From: an uncultured Hyphomonadaceae bacterium | GTDB lineage: Bacteria; Pseudomonadota; Alphaproteobacteria; Caulobacterales; Hyphomonadaceae | DNA length: 64,000 bases | Assembly (NCBI GenBank): GCA_938084575.1 | Contig: CALKFG010000002.1 | Coordinates: 62,001 to 126,000, forward strand | Reading direction: 5' to 3' | Part shown: positions 9,034 through 19,306 of the stretch, piece after piece | Layout: each line of letters starts with the position of its first letter | How positions within the stretch are numbered: the first letter of the stretch is position 1 | Notes under the pieces: model-generated | Databases searched by the model: none | Seen by the model: only the letters and a program-made list of their open reading frames with translations | Told to the model about the DNA's origin: nothing | Program-made: the position numbers and the translations under genes

Positions 9034-11154
9034 CTAACGGAAGGTCCGGCGGATCCCAAAGGTCAGATTACGGGGCTCACCCGGAAAATACCGTTCTGCA
9101 CCAAAAACGAAATCAGCCCGGTCGGCATACCGTTCGTCGAACAGGTTACGAAGGGCCAGCGTGACCTCCAAATCCCGGCTGAGGCTGTAGCGCCCGCGCA
9201 GGGCAAAAACGGTGTGCCCGGGATAAGTTTGCGTGTTTGCCGGATTGGTAAAATACCGGCCTGTATGTTCAGCGGAGAGGATTGTTTCGACGTGTTTTCC
9301 AGGCGCCCAGACCAAAGACACATCGCCAAGCCATTCCGGTGCCGTATCTATCCGATCACCCGTTGAGATAACCTCAGAGCCATTGCCGACATCACGATCA
9401 AACGCATAGGTCTGATCGGACCATGACAGGCCTCCCCTGACCGTCAAAGCCGGGGTCATCGCCCAGTCGAGGCCGAATTCGAGGCCGGTATGCCGCGTTT
9501 CTCCATTGGTGACGTTCAACCCATTGGCATCCCGAAAAAAGAAATTGTCCTTTTCCATATCGTAGGCAGCCAGTTCAAACAGGAAGCGTCCGTCTGCCAG
9601 CTTTCCGCGCAGCCCGACTTCGACACTCTCAAGCCTCTCCACATCTGCATCTGCGGGGTCTTGGAAATTCTGGATTCGATACAAATCACTGGCCTGAGGC
9701 GCCCTCGCGCCCTGGCTGTAATTGCCGAAAACGGAGACCTTATCGTTCAGGGCGTGAACCAGACCGAGTTTTGGCGTCACAAAACCGAAGTCATCGGAGC
9801 GGTTACCCGGCACCTTAAACCGCCCATAAACGCCTTCGGCAACGCTTGTGGTATAATCGTACCGGTGGGTCTCACCCCGCAGGCCGAACAGGACCCGCGT
9901 GCGGTCACTAACCCCCCAGTCCAGTTCCGACCAGAGACCAGCCATCCGTGTGTCGACGCTATAATCGTAGTGTACCCCGACAGGAAAACGCCGATCGGCC
10001 GGAAAAAATCCGAACGGGTCATCCTGCGTTTCCCGCACATAACCGGTTGAGAGATCGAGATCGGCACCAAGCCGGACCGTCAAAGCATCCGTCAAAGGGC
10101 GCTCAAAACGCATCAGGACACCGCCGCCGCCCTGACCATTTTTCTCAAAGCTTTTGTTTGGCAGAAAATGCTGGCGAAAGTCCATTTGTTGCAAGCGGGC
10201 GAAAGACGTCACGCTGAAACGGCCCTGCGCCACCGGTCGTTCAAAGCGCGCGCCCGCCCGGGCAGACCAGGCATTTCGATAAGCCAGCGGATCATCATTG
10301 GCCCGGGAAATATCCTCGTCCTTATAGGCATCACGGCCTTGGATGAAATCCGCCGTTTCCTGTTCAAGCGCTGTCCCTGCGCCCCAAAGGGTGATGGCCC
10401 AGCCCGCCAGACTTGTTTCAGCCTGCAGCGATCCCTTGGTTTGAATAAGACCGGTTTCGTCGCGCCATCCATTATCCTTCTGGACCGAAAGGGCGCCCCG
10501 GATCACCTGCCCCTGATCCGCGATCAGATCGATCTTGGCGCGCCCCAGACTCGACAGCGACGCCCGGCCCTCGACCGACCGCTCCCGCGGACCCCCGAGG
10601 AGCACATTCACCAGGCCGTGGACAGCATTTGAACCATATCTGGCCGACCCCGGTCCACGCACCAGCTCAATCAGCTCTGCCGTCTCATAATGCAGCTCAA
10701 GCAACCCGTTGACATTGCCAAACGCCGAGGCCCGAACCGGCACCCCATTCTCCATGATCAGGAAACTGCCTTGTCCCGCGCCCCCTGTCAGGACCGGGGA
10801 CCTGATCGCGATAAGGTGTTCCTGGCCGGAGTTCATATGGATGTTGACACCCGGCACCTGATTGAGAATCTCGGCTGGATGATCGGGACCGATCTCATCA
10901 ATCAGATCTGCAAGAATCAGGGGACTGGTCCCGGGCGCATCAATAGCCCGATCACCAAACACTTCGACAATTTCAAGCCGGACGCCATTCAGCTCTGCCT
11001 TACAGCTGAGCTCGGATGCCCCTTGATCCATGCAGCTCTGTATCGCCGCAGCCTGGTTCCGGGTGACCACATCAGAGGCAGCTTGCGCCCAGCTGGCCGG
11101 GCAGGCGAATCCCAGTCCTATCGCAACCAGACAAGACGCCGTTTGGACCCTCAT
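9034..11154 (-). CDS. TonB-dependent receptor
   Basis: Plug domain (VPGVNIHMNSGQEHLIAIRSP, ELIELVRGPGSARYGSNAVHGLVNVLLG), barrel, C-terminal LTFGIRRTFR; signal peptide MRVQTASCLVAIGLGFACPASWAQA. Confidence 0.9.
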   Translation of the reverse strand: MRVQTASCLVAIGLGFACPASWAQAASDVVTRNQAAAIQSCMDQGASELSCKAELNGVRLEIVEVFGDRAIDAPGTSPLILADLIDEIGPDHPAEILNQVPGVNIHMNSGQEHLIAIRSPVLTGGAGQGSFLIMENGVPVRASAFGNVNGLLELHYETAELIELVRGPGSARYGSNAVHGLVNVLLGGPRERSVEGRASLSSLGRAKIDLIADQGQVIRGALSVQKDNGWRDETGLIQTKGSLQAETSLAGWAITLWGAGTALEQETADFIQGRDAYKDEDISRANDDPLAYRNAWSARAGARFERPVAQGRFSVTSFARLQQMDFRQHFLPNKSFEKNGQGGGGVLMRFERPLTDALTVRLGADLDLSTGYVRETQDDPFGFFPADRRFPVGVHYDYSVDTRMAGLWSELDWGVSDRTRVLFGLRGETHRYDYTTSVAEGVYGRFKVPGNRSDDFGFVTPKLGLVHALNDKVSVFGNYSQGARAPQASDLYRIQNFQDPADADVERLESVEVGLRGKLADGRFLFELAAYDMEKDNFFFRDANGLNVTNGETRHTGLEFGLDWAMTPALTVRGGLSWSDQTYAFDRDVGNGSEVISTGDRIDTAPEWLGDVSLVWAPGKHVETILSAEHTGRYFTNPANTQTYPGHTVFALRGRYSLSRDLEVTLALRNLFDERYADRADFVFGAERYFPGEPRNLTFGIRRTFR

Positions 11155-12425
11155 CCGAAGAAGAGGCTCTGGGGCAAGGCGCCGACAATGGCTGCCGACA
11201 AACAGGTCGCCAAAGTACCGGCAAGAAGCGTTTTCCACGCCAGCTCGAGGAACGTCGTTCGCCGGGCCGGCTCAATCATGGTCAGGCCGCCGATCAGGAT
11301 GCCAATCGATCCGAAATTGGCAAACCCGCAAATGGCGTGAGCTGTGATCATGCGTGTCCGGTTGGACATGTCCTCGGCCGGAATATCGGCCAGCTCCAGA
11401 AAGGCGACGAATTCGGTCAGAACGATTTTCACGCCCATCATGCTGCCTGACCGCGCGGCTTCCTCCAGCGGAACCCCAATCATGTACATCAAGGGGGAAA
11501 ATACCCATCCCAGAATCCGTTCAATCGACAGCGGCGCACCGGCCAAGTCCGGCAGGACACCCAGCCCCGAATTGGCAATGAACAGCAAGGCAAAGGCGGC
11601 AATCAACATGGTCACGATATTGGCAAGGATTTTCAATCCGTCTGACGCCCCGGTGGCGAAAGCATCCATGGTCGACTGGTACTCGAAATCGGGCTCCGGC
11701 TGGCGCTGATCGGCTTTCACGGTTTCGGGAATCATCACCAGGGATATCGCGACCGCGGCAGGCGTAGCGATCAGCGATGCCGCCAGAAGCTGGCCAAGCG
11801 CGTTGGGAAGAAAGGGTTCCAGGAAGACGCCGTAAAGAACCAGAACACTGCCGGCGACGGTTGAAAAGCCCGCGGTCATCATGATGAAGATCTCCGACCG
11901 GCTCATCTTGAGGAGGTAGGGCTTGATCAGGACGGGCGCCTCGGTCATGCCCATGAAAACGTTCGCCGATACAGCGAGAGAGGTCGCTCCGCCCAGGCCG
12001 AGCAGCTTCTGGAAAACAATAGCGAAACCCTTGGTCACCCATCGCAGGACGTGCCAGTGCCAGAGCAAAGCGGACAATGCGGCAACAACGATGACCAACG
12101 GCAACAAATGCACAGCAAATATCGGGCCCAGCTGCCCGGTATGAGCCTCCCACCCGCTCTGGGTTCCAAACACCGGTCCAAAAACGAATGCCGTGCCATA
12201 GGAGGTGGCCGCAATCAGCCCGTCAATTACCGTATTGATCTGAAACAGGCCGGCCCGAACAAACGGAATACCGAAAAGAACAAGGGCAAACACGAACTGA
12301 ATGGCGACCGAGCCCAGTACAATACGCCATGGAAACGCCCGCCGGTTTTCAGACAAGCCGAACGCGACAGCAAATATGAAGGCAATCCCTAAGATCGCCC
12401 GTGCATTATCCCAACCCCAATCCAC
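11151..12425 (-). CDS. Concentrative nucleoside transporter (CNT/NupC family)
   Basis: FGPVFGTQSG, SVFMGMTEAPVLIKPYL-type motif (SANVFMGMTEAPVLIKPYLLKMSRSEIFIMMTAGFSTVAGSVLVLYG), AHAICGFANFGSIGILIGG. Confidence 0.92.
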   Translation of the reverse strand: MDWGWDNARAILGIAFIFAVAFGLSENRRAFPWRIVLGSVAIQFVFALVLFGIPFVRAGLFQINTVIDGLIAATSYGTAFVFGPVFGTQSGWEAHTGQLGPIFAVHLLPLVIVVAALSALLWHWHVLRWVTKGFAIVFQKLLGLGGATSLAVSANVFMGMTEAPVLIKPYLLKMSRSEIFIMMTAGFSTVAGSVLVLYGVFLEPFLPNALGQLLAASLIATPAAVAISLVMIPETVKADQRQPEPDFEYQSTMDAFATGASDGLKILANIVTMLIAAFALLFIANSGLGVLPDLAGAPLSIERILGWVFSPLMYMIGVPLEEAARSGSMMGVKIVLTEFVAFLELADIPAEDMSNRTRMITAHAICGFANFGSIGILIGGLTMIEPARRTTFLELAWKTLLAGTLATCLSAAIVGALPQSLFFG

Positions 12426-12506
12426 TGGCGCCCGCTCCCAATTTCTTCTTCGCCACCGTCTTCAACGGATTACGGCAGCACATCAAGGAGATATTACTGT
12501 TGTGGC

Positions 12507-12875
12507 TCAACCCAGCTTGCAAATGCAGATCTTGTTACCATCCGGATCCCTGAAATAGGCCCCATAGAAGGTCGGCATGCGATTCCCTGGCGCGCCCTCA
12601 TCAGCGGCACCCAGCTCAAGGGCTTTCGCATAGACCCGGTCAACCGCCTCCTTGTCCGGGGTGGCAATGGCTGGCATCACACCATTTCCAACTGTCGCCG
12701 CTTGCCCGTCATATGGTCCACCAATGGCCAGCATCGGCGCGCCCGGCGCAGTCCCATAGAAATAGAGGCGGCCATTATCGAACAGGCGTTTGGCGCCCAT
12801 TTCGCCCAGCAGCGCATCATAGAATGCAGTGGCTTTTTCAATGTCGTTGGTTCCGAGTGTCACATAAGCAAGCAT
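12507..12875 (-). CDS. VOC (glyoxalase/bleomycin resistance) family protein
   Basis: MLAYVTLGTNDIEKATAFYDALLGEMGAKR ... FYGAYFRDPDGNKICICKLG. Confidence 0.88.
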   Translation of the reverse strand: MLAYVTLGTNDIEKATAFYDALLGEMGAKRLFDNGRLYFYGTAPGAPMLAIGGPYDGQAATVGNGVMPAIATPDKEAVDRVYAKALELGAADEGAPGNRMPTFYGAYFRDPDGNKICICKLG

Positions 12876-13027
12876 GGTCGACGTCCTTTTTTTACCCCCC
12901 GAGGTCAACACGGCATCCAACACCTGGCAAGGGCTGACGTTGCGCCATAGCTTGACCAAAGCAGGCCACGGTGGTGCAACGGCGCCAGCCCGCTGGCCCG
13001 CCAGCACTGAACAAGTGGAGACTTGAA

Positions 13028-13948
13028 ATGTCCGATATCCGTTTTGACAACCGTGTCGCAATCGTAACCGGCGCTGGCGGTGGCCTTGGCCGCCAGCACG
13101 CTCTGGAACTGGCCCGTCGTGGCGCGCGTGTCGTGATCAACGATCTTGGCGGCAGCATGGATGGCACCGGCGGCAATTCTGCTGCGGCAGAGGCGGTGGT
13201 TGCGGAAATCGAGGCGATGGGCGGTCAGGCTATTGCCAATGGCTCGTCGGTTGCTGACGATGCCGGGGTCAAGAAGATGATCGATGACACACTGGCCGCC
13301 TTTGGCCGGATTGACATCATTATCGCCAATGCCGGGATCCTGCGAGACAAGTCGTTCTCCAAGATGACGCAGCAGGATGTCGACCTGGTCGTCGACGTCC
13401 ACCTGCTGGGGACCTTCAAACCCTTCATGGCCGCCTGGGACATTATGAAGGAGCAGGGCTATGGCCGTCTGGTTGTCACAACCTCCTCGACCGGGCTTTA
13501 TGGCAATTTCGGACAGGGCAATTATGGCGCGGCCAAACTGGGTGTCGTCGGCCTGATGAACACGCTGAAGATCGAAGGCGCCAAGTATGATATCAAGGTC
13601 AATGCCGTCTGCCCGATCGCGGCGACCCGGATGACCGAAGGCCTGATGCCCCAACAGACTCTTGATCAGCTCAAGCCCGAATACGTCACGCCCGGCGTGA
13701 TCAATCTGGTCAAGGAAGACGCCCCCAGCGGCATGATCCTGTCGGCTGGCGCAGGCGCCTTCTCCATGGCCCAGATTGTTGAAACACGTGGAGCCTTCGT
13801 CGGCCAGGGAGAAGCCCTGACCGCCGAAGCCGTCGCCGCAAAGTGGGATGAGATCACCGATACGACGACGCAGACACATTTTGAGTCCGGCGCCGGTCAT
13901 GGCGGCAACATCTTCGGCCGGCTGCAGGAAGCTGCCCAGAAAGCCTGA
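13028..13948 (+). CDS. SDR family oxidoreductase (3-hydroxyacyl-CoA dehydrogenase / MFE-2-like)
   Basis: VAIVTGAGGGLGRQHALELARRGARVVINDLGG, NAGILRDKSFSKM, YGAAKLGVVGLMNTL. Confidence 0.9.
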   Translation: MSDIRFDNRVAIVTGAGGGLGRQHALELARRGARVVINDLGGSMDGTGGNSAAAEAVVAEIEAMGGQAIANGSSVADDAGVKKMIDDTLAAFGRIDIIIANAGILRDKSFSKMTQQDVDLVVDVHLLGTFKPFMAAWDIMKEQGYGRLVVTTSSTGLYGNFGQGNYGAAKLGVVGLMNTLKIEGAKYDIKVNAVCPIAATRMTEGLMPQQTLDQLKPEYVTPGVINLVKEDAPSGMILSAGAGAFSMAQIVETRGAFVGQGEALTAEAVAAKWDEITDTTTQTHFESGAGHGGNIFGRLQEAAQKA

Positions 13949-14073
13949 TCGGGCGCTTAGAAACGGGTCAGATCCGGACAAACCCCCAATGGCGGCACTG
14001 CAAAGTGTCGCCGTTTTTCGATCAACGTGATATGACCGAATCGTTTTCAGGCGCAACCGAGAAGGTTATTGGA

Positions 14074-14472
14074 ATGGTCCGCCTCATCCTTCCCCTCGCC
14101 CTGCTGCTGGCATCCTGCTCTCCGTCCACACCCGGCGCTACCGGGTCGGCCAGCGATGCTGCGGCCCCTCCAGCCGGCGGAGGTGCACCGGCGTCGTATG
14201 CCGCGCCGGTGATTGATGCTGCCGGAGAAGCCTGCGGCGGGATCACCGGGGTGATGTGCCCGGCGAATTTTTACTGCGAGAAGCCGGAGGGCCAGTGCCT
14301 CGAAATTCTGGACGGGCCCGGAAGCTGCCAGCGTGTTCCGGAAGCCTGCCCGGCCGAGACACGCCCGGTCTGTGGCTGTAATGGCGCAACCTACAGCAAT
14401 GCCTGTGAGGCTGCCCAGATGGGCGTCAGCATCGTCGCGCAGGGCGAATGCGGCAGCACCGACACGCTTTGA
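14074..14472 (+). CDS. Predicted lipoprotein with Kazal-type protease inhibitor domain
   Basis: MVRLILPLALLLASC lipobox; Cys-rich CGGITGVMCPANFYCEKPEGQC followed by Kazal pattern CQRVPEACPAETRPVCGCNGATYSNACEAAQMGVSIVAQGEC. Confidence 0.82.
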   Translation: MVRLILPLALLLASCSPSTPGATGSASDAAAPPAGGGAPASYAAPVIDAAGEACGGITGVMCPANFYCEKPEGQCLEILDGPGSCQRVPEACPAETRPVCGCNGATYSNACEAAQMGVSIVAQGECGSTDTL

Positions 14473-14489
14473 GGCGGTGCCCCTCAGAG
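14467..14489. terminator. Small hairpin between convergent stops (CTTTGAGG-CGGTGCC-CCTCAGAG)
   Basis: 8-bp stem with one wobble; both stop codons (TGA and TCA) lie inside the stem; no U-tract. Confidence 0.35.
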
Positions 14490-15137
14490 CGATTGTGACA
14501 GACCCGGGACAAGCGCGCCAAGCCCGCCATGAAAGACGTCCTCAAAAGCAATTTTGCGGTCGGAATAGGCCCTCAGCATCAGCTGCCCACCCGACCCGCT
14601 TACAATGCCCACAAGACGTCCGGAGCGGCTCAACTGCTCAATCAGGACTGCCGGTATGGTGGTGAGAGAGCCGGTCAGGAGGATCCGGTCAAAAGGTCCG
14701 TGCTCAGGAAGTCCCAGAAGGCCATCGCCATGCCGGATGGTCACATTGCTGACGCCCAGCGCCTCAAGCCGGAGGGCCGTTGCCTGCGCCAGCGTCTTGT
14801 ACCGTTCGACGCCATATACGTGCCGGCACAGCTGGCTGAGCAGGGCCACCATATAGCCGCTCCCCGCCCCGACGAGCAGCACTCTCTGCGCATTATCCGG
14901 CGGTATATCCAGCGCCTGAAGCAGCTTCGCCGTGATCAGGGGCCTGGGAATAGACTGGCCACAGGCGATGGGCAGGACAACATCCTCATTGGCCACCGCC
15001 TCCAGCTGAGGGTCGACGAAAGCGGCACGGTCAACGGTTTCCAGAGCCGATAAGACACCATCATCCCGAATCCCCTGACGCCGCAGAGCGAGAATCATGC
15101 GCGCCGCCCGGAGAGGATCCGCAATCAGTCCGGCCAT
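14484..15137 (-). CDS. pcm: Protein-L-isoaspartate O-methyltransferase family
   Basis: MILALRRQGIRDDGVLSALETVDRAAFVDP, VLLVGAGSGYMVALLSQL, RHGDGLLGLPEHGPFDRILLTGS. Confidence 0.87.
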   Translation of the reverse strand: MAGLIADPLRAARMILALRRQGIRDDGVLSALETVDRAAFVDPQLEAVANEDVVLPIACGQSIPRPLITAKLLQALDIPPDNAQRVLLVGAGSGYMVALLSQLCRHVYGVERYKTLAQATALRLEALGVSNVTIRHGDGLLGLPEHGPFDRILLTGSLTTIPAVLIEQLSRSGRLVGIVSGSGGQLMLRAYSDRKIAFEDVFHGGLGALVPGLSQSL

Positions 15138-15886
15138 GTCGTGGTCATTTCCCGTAAAAACGACTCATGGGTCAGATCTACATGCAAGGGCGATACCGAC
15201 ACATAGCCGTCATAAATCGCGCGCAAATCGGTGCCGGCATCCGGATTCGACAACTTCCCGCGATAGCCAATCCAGTAATAGGCATTGCCCCGCAAGTCCT
15301 GGCGCGCCTCTGTCCGGATAATCCTTTCATCCCGGAAGCCCTGCCGTGTGACGCGTATGCCCGCCACATCCGCCGGCGCCCGGTCCGGAAAGTTCACATT
15401 TAAAATCAGATCGGCCGGCCAGCCCTTCTCGATCAGGGGGCGCAGAACCCGCGTGCCCCAGGCCAGAGGCGTGTCCCACGGACAGGAATGGGGGTTCTGA
15501 AACCCCTTGGACTGGCTGAGGGCAATGGCGGGAACCCCATGCTGCATTCCGAACAAGGCGGCCGCAATGGTTCCCGAAAAAGTCGTATCCTCGGCAATGT
15601 TCTGCCCGGCATTCACGCCGGACAGAATGAGGTCCGGCTTGACCGCCATCAACTCATCGAGGGCCAGCAAAACACAGTCACTCGGCGTGCCATTCACACT
15701 GAACCGCTGTGGAGACACCTCCCGCACACGGACGAACTCCGTCAATGAGATTGCCCGTCCCTTGCCCGACTGTTCCAGTTCCGGCGCCACAATCCAGATA
15801 TCGTCACTGAGTTCGCGCGCGATCTTTTCCAAAACGTCCAGACCGCGCGCATGGATGCCATCATCATTGGTCAGAAGGATTTTCAT
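15125..15886 (-). CDS. surE: 5'/3'-nucleotidase SurE
   Basis: MKILLTNDDGIHARGLDVLEKIA, VNGTPSDCVLLAL, DLILSGVNAGQNIAEDTTFSGTIAAALFG. Confidence 0.95.
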   Translation of the reverse strand: MKILLTNDDGIHARGLDVLEKIARELSDDIWIVAPELEQSGKGRAISLTEFVRVREVSPQRFSVNGTPSDCVLLALDELMAVKPDLILSGVNAGQNIAEDTTFSGTIAAALFGMQHGVPAIALSQSKGFQNPHSCPWDTPLAWGTRVLRPLIEKGWPADLILNVNFPDRAPADVAGIRVTRQGFRDERIIRTEARQDLRGNAYYWIGYRGKLSNPDAGTDLRAIYDGYVSVSPLHVDLTHESFLREMTTTWPD

Positions 15887-15956
15887 CGTCGTCTTGCCTG
15901 CTCTGTGTTCAGCCCTGTCAGCCGACAGGAACCACCTGCCCCGTCGGGCAGCCCGC

Positions 15957-17261
15957 TCAGGAAATGATCTGAAGCCCACCCATATAAGGCTGGAGCACCT
16001 CCGGAACGCGTATGGAGCCATCCTCCATTTGGTAATTCTCCATAACCGCCAGAAGCGTTCGTCCGACCGCCAGGCCGGACCCGTTCAGCGTATGCACGAA
16101 TTCCGGCTTCGGCTTGGCATCCCCCTCCTGGGCGACCGGCCGCCAGCGCGCATTCATCCGGCGGCCCTGGAATTCGCCACAATAGGAGCAGGAGCTGATT
16201 TCACGATAGCTGTCCTGACTCGGCAACCAGACTTCCAGATCATAGGTCTTGCGCGCCGCAAATCCCATATCCCCGCAGCACAGCAGCATGCGCCGGTAGG
16301 GCAAGCCGAGCGCTTCGAGGATGCCCTCGGCACAGCGCGTCATGCGTTCCAGCTCGTCCAAGCCCTCGGCTTCGTTGCGCACAATTGAAACCAGCTCCAC
16401 TTTGCTGAACTGGTGCAGGCGGATCATCCCGCGCGTATCGCGCCCCGCACTACCCGCCTCGGATCGGAAGCACGGGGTCTGCGCGGTCAGTCGCCGGGGC
16501 AAGGCGCCTGCCTCGACAATCCGGTTCGCCACCATGTTGGTCAACGGGACTTCCGCCGTCGGAATCAAGTAATGGCCTGTATCGGCCTGGAATAAATCTT
16601 CTTTGAACTTCGGCAGTTGGCCAGTTCCCCTCAAAGCCTGGTCACGGACAAGAAGCGGTGGGGACACCTCGGTGTATCCATTCTGCTGGGTCTGCGAATC
16701 CAGCATGAAGGCCGCCAGCGCACGTTCAAGCCGGGCCAGCAAACCGGTCAAAAGCACGAAGCGGGCCCCTGACATGCCGGCCGCAGTCTCAAAATCCATA
16801 TAGCCGAGACCCTCACCCAGGGTGACGTGGTCGGCAAGCGCCGCGGGTAGCGGGTGCGGTACCTCTGGGGCCCATCGGCCCTGCTCGGTATTGCCCGTCT
16901 CATCCAGACCGTCCGGGACGTCATCGAGCGGCAGGTTGGGCAGTCCCAGCAAGACCCCGTCCAGCTCTGCCCGCGCCGCAGCTTCCTGCTCACCGGCGGT
17001 CTCAATCGTCTGCTTTGCCTCAGCGACCTGAGCCATAAGGCGCGCAGCCTCGGCTTCGTCACCTTTGGCCTTGGCTTGTCCGATCTGCTTCGAATTGGTG
17101 TTGCGGACGGCTTCGGCCTCCTGCTTGTCACTGACGGCCTTTCGCAAGGCGCCATCATGCGCCAGGAGGTCGTCGACCACCGAGCCCAACCCAGGTTTTC
17201 TTCGCTCCCAGGCTGCTCGAAACAGGTCGGGGTGGTCACGAACCGTACGCAAATCAAACAT
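15957..17261 (-). CDS. serS: Seryl-tRNA synthetase
   Basis: MFDLRTVRDHPDLF, PCFRSEAGSAGRDTRGMIRLHQFSKVE, EISSCSYCGEFQGRRMNAR, NGSGLAVGRTLLAVMENYQ. Confidence 0.96.
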   Translation of the reverse strand: MFDLRTVRDHPDLFRAAWERRKPGLGSVVDDLLAHDGALRKAVSDKQEAEAVRNTNSKQIGQAKAKGDEAEAARLMAQVAEAKQTIETAGEQEAAARAELDGVLLGLPNLPLDDVPDGLDETGNTEQGRWAPEVPHPLPAALADHVTLGEGLGYMDFETAAGMSGARFVLLTGLLARLERALAAFMLDSQTQQNGYTEVSPPLLVRDQALRGTGQLPKFKEDLFQADTGHYLIPTAEVPLTNMVANRIVEAGALPRRLTAQTPCFRSEAGSAGRDTRGMIRLHQFSKVELVSIVRNEAEGLDELERMTRCAEGILEALGLPYRRMLLCCGDMGFAARKTYDLEVWLPSQDSYREISSCSYCGEFQGRRMNARWRPVAQEGDAKPKPEFVHTLNGSGLAVGRTLLAVMENYQMEDGSIRVPEVLQPYMGGLQIIS

Positions 17262-17349
17262 CAAAGTCCGCCTTTCTGATCACACCTGAAGGCTCTACTG
17301 CGATGCGTCGATCAGGTCTACCGCCGGCCCCGCCTGCGGCCGCCGCCCA

Positions 17350-19173
17350 TCAGGCCTTTTTTTGCGGCGCCATACGAATATTCAGTTCCCGCAGCTGCTC
17401 ATCGCGCACCGGCGAGGGCGCCTGCATCATCAGGTCCCGGGCCTGCTGGTTCATCGGGAACAACGTCACATCCCGAATATTCTCGGCATCCGCCAGCAAC
17501 ATAACCATGCGGTCCACCCCGGGTGCGATTCCGCCATGCGGGGGGGCCCCGAAGCGAAACGCGTTCAGCATGCCGCCAAACTCGGCCTCGACCACTTCAG
17601 CGCCATACCCGGCGATCTCAAAGGCCTTCAGCATGATGTCAGGACGATGGTTCCGTATGGCCCCGGACGACAATTCGATCCCGTTACAGACGATGTCATA
17701 CTGATAGGCTTTCAGCGCCAGTTGCGCGTCAGCAGTTTCAGCGCCCTGCAGAGCCTCCATGCCCCCTTGCGGCATCGAAAACGGATTGTGGCTGAAATCC
17801 ACCTTCTTATTGTCCTCGTCCCACTCGAACATGGGGAAATCGACAATCCAGCAGAACCGGAAAATACCGGGCTCCACCAGTCCCAGCTCCTGTCCGATCC
17901 GGTTGCGCGCAGCGCCCTGAAGCCGCTCCGCATCGCCTTTTTTCCCGGCGGCAAAGAACAAGGCATCACCAGCCGCAATCCCGGCCTGCCCGGCCAGCGC
18001 CAGAAGGGCTTCCGGTGAGAAGAATTTGGCGATAGGGCCAGTTGCGGTCAAACTGCCATCCTGATCGACGAAACGCATATAGCCGAGCCCCGGCGCCTGC
18101 ATGTCTTTTTTGGCCCAATTGTCCATTTTGTCGAAGAAGCTGCGGGGCTGATCGGCTGTCTGTGGAGCGGGGATAGCCCGAACAATGCCGCCCCCCTCGA
18201 CGATTTTTCGGAACACACCCAGGGTGACGTCCTCACGGGTCACGATATCGGACACATCCGAGCAGATGATCGGAATGCGCAGGTCTGGCTTGTCAGAGCC
18301 GTATTTCAGCATCGCGTCGGCATAGGGAATGCGGGGAAACGGGCCCTCGGGAACGACCCGCCCCTTCCCCTGCCAGTCGGCGAACTCTTCGAACACGCCT
18401 CGCATGACAGGTTCAATCGCCTGAAAGACATCTTCCTGGGTCACAAAGCTCATCTCAACATCGAGCTGGTAAAACTCACCGGGGGACCGATCGGCCCGCG
18501 CATCTTCGTCCCGGAAACAGGGGGCAATCTGAAAATAGCGATCAAAGCCGGACACCATGAGCAATTGCTTGAATTGCTGGGGCGCCTGAGGCAGCGCATA
18601 AAATTCGCCGGGATGAAGACGGCTGGGGACCAGGAAGTCACGCGCGCCCTCTGGGCTGGAAGCCGTCAGGATCGGTGTCTGGAATTCGGTGAACCCCTGA
18701 CCCACCATACGGCTACGAATTGACGCGATAACGTCGGACCGCAGCACCATATTGGCGTGCAGGGTTTCCCGCCTGAGGTCCAGATACCGATAACGCAAAC
18801 GAATATCTTCAGGATAATCCGGCTCGCCAAAAACCGGCAGCGGCAGCTCCGCGGCTTCCGACTGGACCATGGCTCCGGCAGCGACGATCTCAATCTCTCC
18901 CGTCTCCAGATTAGGATTAACCAGAGTCTCCTCGCGCGCCACAACCCGACCCTCGATCGTCAGAACGCTTTCGGCCCTCAAATGGTCGACAATGTCAAAG
19001 CCCGGAGCGCCGGGATTGAAAACAATCTGGGTCAGCCCGAAATGATCTCTCAAATCGAGGAACAGGACTCCGCCATGATCCCGTCGGCGATGCAACCAGC
19101 CGGACAGCTTGACGGTCTGGCCGACATCGGACTTGCGCAGTTCGCCGCAATTATGGGTGCGATAGGCGTGCAT
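17350..19173 (-). CDS. aspS: Aspartyl-tRNA synthetase (non-discriminating/bacterial type)
   Basis: [86 protein letters not shown]. Confidence 0.96.
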   Translation of the reverse strand: MHAYRTHNCGELRKSDVGQTVKLSGWLHRRRDHGGVLFLDLRDHFGLTQIVFNPGAPGFDIVDHLRAESVLTIEGRVVAREETLVNPNLETGEIEIVAAGAMVQSEAAELPLPVFGEPDYPEDIRLRYRYLDLRRETLHANMVLRSDVIASIRSRMVGQGFTEFQTPILTASSPEGARDFLVPSRLHPGEFYALPQAPQQFKQLLMVSGFDRYFQIAPCFRDEDARADRSPGEFYQLDVEMSFVTQEDVFQAIEPVMRGVFEEFADWQGKGRVVPEGPFPRIPYADAMLKYGSDKPDLRIPIICSDVSDIVTREDVTLGVFRKIVEGGGIVRAIPAPQTADQPRSFFDKMDNWAKKDMQAPGLGYMRFVDQDGSLTATGPIAKFFSPEALLALAGQAGIAAGDALFFAAGKKGDAERLQGAARNRIGQELGLVEPGIFRFCWIVDFPMFEWDEDNKKVDFSHNPFSMPQGGMEALQGAETADAQLALKAYQYDIVCNGIELSSGAIRNHRPDIMLKAFEIAGYGAEVVEAEFGGMLNAFRFGAPPHGGIAPGVDRMVMLLADAENIRDVTLFPMNQQARDLMMQAPSPVRDEQLRELNIRMAPQKKA

Positions 19174-19306
19174 GGTGGGCTCCATTCGGGGCATTCAGGA
19201 CCGCGGCTTTAGGCGATGCAGGGGCAGGATTGTCAAGGGTCGGGATCAGCGGGAATTGCGAGGGCAGCTTAACCTGGCTTCAATCTGGTGCGGGCATAAG
19301 CCTATC

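Noticed and set aside
12905-14056. 383-aa minus-strand ORF antisense to the SDR gene
   Set aside because: Shadow ORF of the SDR gene; no motif and incompatible with the confident plus-strand call.
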